Assembly: GCA_900551005.1 (NCBI GenBank)
Contig: URUL01000071.1
Coordinates: 1 to 10,425 of the forward strand
Direction of reading: 5' to 3'
DNA length: 10,425 nt
Origin: an uncultured Ruminococcus sp.
Lineage (GTDB): Bacteria; Bacillota; Clostridia; Oscillospirales; CAG-272
A model generated the notes under the pieces. It worked only from the letters and a program-made list of their open reading frames with translations, was not told the origin of the DNA and did no database searches. A program made the translations under genes and the position numbers. Positions 6,301-10,425 of the stretch are shown here, piece by piece (position 1 is the stretch's first letter; each line of letters starts with the position of its first letter).

Positions 6301-6948
6301 ATGAAATCTATTTTATTGATCGGACTTGGCAGATTTGGCAGACATTTTGCTATCAAGCTCCACGAATTAAATCATCAGGTCATGGCAGTGGACAAGCAGG
6401 AGGATCGGGTTGAAGCGGTGTTGCCATATGTGACGAATGGGCAGATCGGTGACGGAACCAACGAGGATTTTCTCCGTTCTCTCGGTGTCCGAAATTCAGA
6501 TGTCTGCATTGTGGCGATCGGCGACGATTTTCAAAGTTCTTTGGAAATAACTTCGTTCTTAAAGGAACTCGGCGCGAAAAAGGTGGTATTAAGAGCGGCT
6601 CGGGATGTGCACGCGAAATTTCTTTTGAGAAACGGTGCTGACGAAATCGTGTACCCTGAAAAGCAGTTGGCAGATTGGACGGCGATTCGTTACAGCTCCG
6701 ATCATATTTTTGATTACATAGAATTGGGCGACGACCATGCAATCTATGAGATTGCCGTTCCTCAGAGCTGGATCGGAAAAACAATCGGACAAATTGATAT
6801 CCGAAAAAAATATAATATCAATATTATGGCGTTGAAAAAAGACGTCAAGCTGGACATGACTATTTCATCTGACACTTGCCTGAATGGAATGCATACCATG
6901 CTCGTACTCGGAGATATGAAGAGCATCCATAAATGCTTTCATATCTGA
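6301..6948 (+). CDS. ktrA: KtrA/TrkA-family potassium uptake regulatory subunit
   Basis: Cytoplasmic gating subunit that forms a ring under KtrB and opens it in response to bound nucleotide (ATP/ADP in known Ktr systems). It has 215 aa. The N-terminal RCK/Rossmann domain has GLGRFG at residues 8-13 and an acidic residue closing strand 2 (Asp31 in AVDK), typical of NAD/adenine-nucleotide binding. The motif GDGTNEDFL follows, then AARDVHAKFLLRNGADEIVYPE at the domain end. The C-terminal RCK_C domain spans about 135-215 and is where c-di-AMP binds in staphylococcal KtrA. One RCK pair, not two as in proteobacterial TrkA, supports the Ktr type. The start is ATG 6301 with AAAGGAGG 6 bases upstream; an upstream in-frame ATG lies inside ktrB. 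Thirteen bp separate it from ktrB. Confidence 0.93.
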   Translation: MKSILLIGLGRFGRHFAIKLHELNHQVMAVDKQEDRVEAVLPYVTNGQIGDGTNEDFLRSLGVRNSDVCIVAIGDDFQSSLEITSFLKELGAKKVVLRAARDVHAKFLLRNGADEIVYPEKQLADWTAIRYSSDHIFDYIELGDDHAIYEIAVPQSWIGKTIGQIDIRKKYNINIMALKKDVKLDMTISSDTCLNGMHTMLVLGDMKSIHKCFHI

Positions 6949-6963
6949 TAGGAGGACCGCATT

Positions 6964-8373
6964 ATGAAGCCGGGTTATGTTGTTCTGATTATTGTATTTG
7001 TATCGGGGATTGTGGCGATCGGATTCTATATGATGAAACGGCTGGACAACTTCCTTGCGGAGAATCAAAAGAAAATCACAGAAGAGGATGCTGAAAAGCC
7101 TCACGACGGATTGCGGATTGCTTTCGAAAATCCGGTCATTGTGTCATCTGTTGCGGAATACCTGGAGATGTTGTCCAAAGCATATTCGGACTGCAAATTT
7201 TATTTTTTTACAAAAATTCTGTTTGACACAAACCAACTGCTTCAGCGCGCAGTGGGCAAGGATGAACTCATTTCTGTTACTGCCAATCAGTTGGTCAAGT
7301 TGCTTGACAGAAATATTATCATGTATCCGGTGCAAGGAGATGAGTTGGAGACGCCGCGTATCTTCAGTGTGTCCGATGAACCAATCAGTGAAGAATTGAC
7401 TTCCGATAACGAAAGAGCGGTTGCAAGCTGGGTGCTCAAAAACAATAAACACGCAGGTGCCACAACCGATACCTTATCCAGCGTCAAGTGCTTATATCTT
7501 TCCATTCGCGTGAGTGACCATGTTTGTGGCGTTGTCGGCATCGTTATCGCCGATGATCCTTTGGATGCCTTTGAAAACAGTGTTATGCTTTCCATTCTCG
7601 GCGAAAGCGCACTTGCCATGGAAAACGAAAAAAATGCCAAGGAAAAAGAAGAAGCGGCGATCCATGCCCGAAACGAACAGCTTCGTGCCAATCTGCTCCG
7701 TGCGATTTCCCATGATCTTCGTACACCCTTGACCTCTATCTCCGGAAATGCAAGCAATCTGCTGACCAACGGAGGGGCATTTGATGACGAGACAAAGCAT
7801 CGTCTCTATTCTGATATTTATGACGATTCGATGTGGCTGATCAATCTGGTCGAAAATCTGCTTTCAGTCACCCGACTGGAGGACGGCAGAATGAACCTGC
7901 ATATATCTGCTGAGCTTGTGGAGGATGTGGTGGCAGAAGCGCTGCGCCATGTGAACCGTAAGAGTGTAGAGCACCATATCACAGTGGAACATAAGGATGA
8001 ATTTCTCCTTGCGAAAATGGATGCGAAACTGATCGTCCAGGTTGTGATCAATATCGTAGATAACGCCATTAAATACACACCGCCGGGGTCAAATATTAAA
8101 ATACAGACAGAGCGCCGAGGCGACAAAGCTGTCATTCATATCGCGGATGACGGACCGGGTATTCCAGACGATGTGAAGCCGCATATATTTGATATGTTTT
8201 ACAGCGGAGCCAATAAGGTTGCAGACAGCCGACGGAGTCTGGGACTCGGTCTGTCTCTGTGCAAATCCATTGTTACGGTTCACGGCGGAACGCTTACAGT
8301 AAAAGATAATCAGCCGCAGGGAACGGTCTTTACCTTTACTCTTCCTGCAGAGGAGGCACATTTGAATGAATAA
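6964..8373 (+). CDS. KdpD-type sensor histidine kinase, short form
   Basis: A 469-aa membrane-bound sensor kinase. One N-terminal transmembrane helix (residues about 5-24) precedes a linker and a GAF-like region (about 70-220, with conserved-looking GVVGIVIADDPLD). A charged coiled-coil of Glu/Lys/Ala (about 222-242) leads to the HisKA domain: ISHDLRTPLTS with phospho-acceptor His250. HATPase_c motifs follow: N box NIVDNAIKYTPP, G1 DDGPGIP, G2 LGLGLSLC. The HDLRTPL form of the H box and the GAF arrangement are typical of KdpD. Full KdpD (about 890 aa) also has an N-terminal Kdp/Usp sensor domain and four membrane helices; both are absent. Good AGGAGG 8 bases before ATG. It follows ktrA by 15 bp and overlaps the regulator gene by 8 bp. 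It presumably senses potassium or osmotic state and controls ktrAB, not a Kdp pump. I leave the symbol blank because of the truncated architecture. Confidence 0.9.
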   Translation: MKPGYVVLIIVFVSGIVAIGFYMMKRLDNFLAENQKKITEEDAEKPHDGLRIAFENPVIVSSVAEYLEMLSKAYSDCKFYFFTKILFDTNQLLQRAVGKDELISVTANQLVKLLDRNIIMYPVQGDELETPRIFSVSDEPISEELTSDNERAVASWVLKNNKHAGATTDTLSSVKCLYLSIRVSDHVCGVVGIVIADDPLDAFENSVMLSILGESALAMENEKNAKEKEEAAIHARNEQLRANLLRAISHDLRTPLTSISGNASNLLTNGGAFDDETKHRLYSDIYDDSMWLINLVENLLSVTRLEDGRMNLHISAELVEDVVAEALRHVNRKSVEHHITVEHKDEFLLAKMDAKLIVQVVINIVDNAIKYTPPGSNIKIQTERRGDKAVIHIADDGPGIPDDVKPHIFDMFYSGANKVADSRRSLGLGLSLCKSIVTVHGGTLTVKDNQPQGTVFTFTLPAEEAHLNE

Positions 8374-8761
8374 ATATATGATTTTAGTTGTGGAAGATGA
8401 CCCTTCCGTAAAAAGTCTGATTACGACGACTTTGCAAATGCATGAATACCGTTATATCACCGCATCGGGCGGAAATGCCGCGATCATGCAGACAACATCA
8501 CACAGACCGGACATCATTCTTCTTGATCTGGGCCTTCCGGATATGGACGGAGTCGATGTGATAAAAAAGGTCAGAACCTGGTCTAATGTTCCCATCATCG
8601 TTATCAGCGCACGCAGTGAGGATACCGATAAAATCGATGCGCTGGATGCCGGAGCCGACGATTATCTGACAAAGCCCTTTTCTGTCGAAGAACTGCTGGC
8701 AAGACTGCGTGTAACGCAAAGACGGCTTGCCATCATGCAAAAACGAAAACAAAACCGATGA
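8366..8761 (+). CDS. KdpE/OmpR-type response regulator, receiver part (frame broken)
   Basis: Receiver domain of the regulator paired with the upstream kinase. Visible are the acidic pocket EDD (10-12), phospho-acceptor Asp54 in LLDLGLPDMDG, Ser81 in VISAR and Lys103 in LTKPF. The helix ELLARLRVTQRRLAIMQK then leads into the linker. The 131-aa frame stops at TGA 8759-8761, before any DNA-binding domain, whereas KdpE/OmpR regulators are about 225-235 aa. The missing half continues directly in the +1 frame. The start overlaps the kinase gene by 8 bp, with AGGAGG 9 bases upstream. As written, the product would be a receiver without output domain. Either the gene is inactivated, the base count is wrong, or the ribosome shifts frame. 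Confidence 0.88.
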   Translation: MNKYMILVVEDDPSVKSLITTTLQMHEYRYITASGGNAAIMQTTSHRPDIILLDLGLPDMDGVDVIKKVRTWSNVPIIVISARSEDTDKIDALDAGADDYLTKPFSVEELLARLRVTQRRLAIMQKRKQNR

Positions 8762-9086
8762 GTCTGTATTTACGAACGGAGCGCTTCGTATCGACTATGC
8801 TGCCGGCTGTGCATATATGAACGGCGAAGAACTTCACCTGACTCCGATCGAGTACAAGCTGTTGTGTCTGCTTGCCCATAACATCGGCAAAGTTTTGACC
8901 CATACCTATATCACGCAAAAAATATGGGGAAACAGCATGGAGAGTGATATTGCCTCACTTCGCGTTTTCATGGCAACGCTTCGCAAGAAGCTGGAGTCGA
9001 ATCCCAACTCGCCCCAGTATATTCAAACCCATATCGGCGTTGGATACCGAATGATGAAGGTCGAGGAGCCATTGCAAGAGTTGTGA
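8727..9086 (+). CDS. KdpE/OmpR-type response regulator, DNA-binding part (frame broken)
   Basis: Winged-helix effector domain (Trans_reg_C) of the same regulator: FTNGALRIDYAAGCAYMNG (beta platform), LTPIEYKLLCLLAHNIGKVLT (helices 1-2), SDIASLRVFMATLRKKLE (recognition helix) and IQTHIGVGYRM (wing). All conserved parts are present, so the domain itself is undamaged. The frame opens at a TTG (8727) inside the receiver ORF, without a clear ribosome binding site, so separate translation seems unlikely. Removing one A from the run at 8739-8743 (CAAAAAC to CAAAAC) would join both halves into one protein of about 240 aa. The natural target may be the ATCTTAA repeats before ktrB. Confidence 0.85.
   Translation: MPSCKNENKTDESVFTNGALRIDYAAGCAYMNGEELHLTPIEYKLLCLLAHNIGKVLTHTYITQKIWGNSMESDIASLRVFMATLRKKLESNPNSPQYIQTHIGVGYRMMKVEEPLQEL
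8739..8761 (+). other. Frame-change site in the response regulator linker
   Basis: The stretch between the MQ of the receiver frame and the TGA is A-rich, with runs of five, four and four A. The receiver frame reads KRKQNR then stop; the +1 frame reads NENKTDES and continues into the DNA-binding domain. One surplus A is the simplest explanation. The place is a tolerant interdomain linker. Runs this short are modest slippage substrates, and no recognised programmed-shift signal is visible. Confidence 0.75.
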
Positions 9087-9172
9087 TATCGGCATGTCCG
9101 GATTCATTGCTACAGATATAAGGCTCAAGCCCGAATTTCATAGTAATCCATGATAAATTTTTGAATTGAAAA

Positions 9173-9217
9173 AAGCTACCGGCGTCACACATTGCGCAAT
9201 ACCGGTAGCATTTTTTT
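9173..9217 (+). terminator. Rho-independent terminator closing the ktr operon
   Basis: GCTACCGG (9175-9182) and CCGGTAGC (9202-9209) form a perfect 8-bp stem followed by ATTTTTTT. The 19-base loop contains the perfect palindrome ATTGCGCAAT (9191-9200), which could fold as a second hairpin on top. A run of six A before the stem lets it terminate leftward transcription as well. Confidence 0.9.
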
Positions 9218-9482
9218 ATGCTTTATCATGTAATAAACGTATACTTGAAACATAATTACTACATCGCAATCATAAATATTATTTTTTCGTAAACATACAC
9301 ACTTTACCCTTGACAAAAATGGTTTCATGGTCAATTTATCATATCTTATGGCGCCTGACGCACTTTTTTGAAATCGGAAGATCAGCTTTGCTTTCTGAAA
9401 GCCCCGCAAAAGCAAGAATCGGACGGCATTGTCGTATTTTCCTGCAAATCCGCTCAAAATAAAGAAAATGCATAAAAACTGC
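9218..9482. other. Gene-free AT-rich region
   Basis: No convincing coding frame, RNA gene or repeat is visible in about 265 bp. A TTGACA at 9309-9314 has no good -10 at normal spacing. A GC-rich patch with GGCGCC sits near 9350-9356. Reading frames on the minus strand here are long but lack ribosome binding sites and domain-like sequence, so I treat them as chance. Confidence 0.5.
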
Positions 9483-9510
9483 TTGAAAAAGTTCCGGATT
9501 TTATTATAAT
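9483..9510 (+). promoter_or_regulatory. Sigma-70/SigA-type promoter of the last gene
   Basis: TTGAAA (9483-9488) and a perfect TATAAT (9505-9510) with a 16-bp spacer. It lies about 100 bp before the ATG at 9607, giving a leader of roughly 90 bases. An alternating AT stretch follows the -10 (9511-9524). Confidence 0.75.
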
Positions 9511-9606
9511 ATATATGATATATATGCTGATATGGCAAATCGATCTGACTGCAAGGCATATGCTTGGTATAAGAGCATAGGATAAACGATTGATGGGAGA
9601 AGAAGC

Positions 9607-10425
9607 ATGAAAGAACGATATCTCGATATTATGGAAAAAGCTCTGGAAGCGTATACCGATGAACGCATAAGAGAATACATAGACGCAGTAAAACGCGACG
9701 GGCTGACCGAGCACGGTTTTGCGCGGTTGGGCGTGAATATCGGGATTCTTATAGCTTACGGTCGCAAAACGGAACTTCTGAATACTTTCATGGAAATCAT
9801 GAATATCTGTTGCGAGGAGATTCCCAGACATCAGGCACAGAACGATTTTTCCGTGAGGGAAATATGCTGCTGCCTTCTTCTCATAGAAAAACGAAAAATC
9901 GTAAGCGAGGAGCTTCTCTCCAAATGGAAACGTCAGCTTGCGTCCTTTGATCCCTGGACGTTGTATACCGTTGTGGCAGAAACGCCCGAGACACTTACCC
10001 GTAATTGGGCAATGTTTGCGGCTGCCAGTGAATTTGTGCGCGGTGTTTTCTGCGGTATCGATACGACGGAATTTGTCGATTGGCAATTATCCTCTCAGAT
10101 GTTGGCGCTTGATTCAAACGGCATGTATCAGGATGATCCGCCGATGAAAAATCCCATGGTATACGATCTCATACCGCGCCAGCTCATGGCATTTTTGCTG
10201 ATGTTCGGTTATAAAGGCAAATACGCAGAAAAAATAGAGCAGGTGCTCGACGGTGTTTCGGATCTCACAATGAAAATGCAGTCTGTAACGGGTGAAATGC
10301 CTTTCGGCGGACGCAGTAATCAATTTATTCATAATGATGCCATGGAGATATCGTATTGCGAGCTAGAAGCGACAAGATATGCGCGCAAGGGCAATTTTGA
10401 AAAGAAGAATATATTAAAACAGAAG
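9607..10425 (+). CDS. Unrecognised soluble, probably all-helical protein (cut by window edge)
   Basis: The first 273 codons, open to the window end, preceded by GGGAGAAG and a good promoter. There is no signal peptide or membrane segment, so it is probably cytosolic. The sequence is predicted helical throughout, with amphipathic repeats such as ERYLDIMEKALEAYTDERI and VREICCCLLLIEKRKIVSEE. Two stretches stand out: NPMVYDLIPRQLMAFLLMFGY (about 181-201) and GEMPFGGRSNQFIHNDAMEI (about 231-250). The aromatic and Gly/Asn/His content of the latter recalls active-site loops of (alpha/alpha)6-barrel glycan-processing proteins of the heparinase or DUF2264 type. That assignment is a guess from appearance. 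It forms its own transcription unit and shows no link to the potassium cluster. Confidence 0.8.
   Translation, partial: MKERYLDIMEKALEAYTDERIREYIDAVKRDGLTEHGFARLGVNIGILIAYGRKTELLNTFMEIMNICCEEIPRHQAQNDFSVREICCCLLLIEKRKIVSEELLSKWKRQLASFDPWTLYTVVAETPETLTRNWAMFAAASEFVRGVFCGIDTTEFVDWQLSSQMLALDSNGMYQDDPPMKNPMVYDLIPRQLMAFLLMFGYKGKYAEKIEQVLDGVSDLTMKMQSVTGEMPFGGRSNQFIHNDAMEISYCELEATRYARKGNFEKKNILKQK

Noticed and set aside
8751..8764. Programmed +1 frameshifting at CGA-TGA as in release factor 2
   Set aside because: The P-site codon and upstream bases do not match the known CTT-TGA signal with its internal Shine-Dalgarno, and re-pairing in the +1 frame would be poor. A simple one-base insertion fits better.
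9454..10086. A 210-codon minus-strand frame overlapping the last gene
   Set aside because: The plus-strand frame has promoter, ribosome binding site and protein-like composition; the minus frame runs into the promoter region and lacks such signals.

Overview
The window looks like part of a low-to-medium GC Firmicutes (Clostridia-type) chromosome. The basis is strong AGGAGG-type ribosome binding sites, rho-independent terminators, a Ktr-type potassium transporter and mobile-element genes of the kind found in gut clostridia. I cannot name the species.

Left part (1-3480, minus strand). A tightly packed accessory operon reads leftward: a small Cys-rich ORF, a 553-aa ArdA-like antirestriction protein, a 175-aa acidic protein of unknown function, a DUF4314 protein, and the first 116 codons of a C5-cytosine DNA methyltransferase that runs off the window. 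The last four are coupled by overlaps or very short gaps. This looks like the anti-restriction/modification segment of an integrated conjugative or plasmid-like element. No integrase, relaxase or attachment site is visible, so the element's boundary is not proven.

Middle part (3481-4275). Two leftward terminators and a hairpin-rich stretch follow, then a tRNA-Cys(GCA) on the minus strand with an excellent promoter (TTGACA, 17 bp, TATACT). Next come about 430 bp without genes, holding AT-rich direct repeats, a terminator-like hairpin and the control region of the next gene.

Right part (4276-9086, plus strand). This is a potassium homeostasis cluster: a stand-alone two-CBS-domain protein, then an operon of KtrB/TrkH (channel subunit), KtrA/TrkA (RCK gating subunit), a shortened KdpD-type sensor kinase, and a KdpE/OmpR-type response regulator. 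The kinase keeps the KdpD-style cytoplasmic part but lacks the large N-terminal KdpD sensor and the four-helix membrane domain. The regulator is split by a +1 frame change in the A-rich linker between receiver and DNA-binding domain. The CBS gene also has a frame problem: its only good ribosome binding site points to an out-of-frame ATG. ATCTTAA direct repeats with about 11-bp spacing lie before both the ktrB operon and the CBS gene. They are plausible binding sites for the cluster's own regulator.

Right end (9087-10425). A strong terminator closes the cluster. About 390 bp without genes follow, with a good promoter (TTGAAA, 16 bp, TATAAT) near the end. The window closes with the 5' part (273 codons) of an unrecognised, probably all-helical cytosolic protein.
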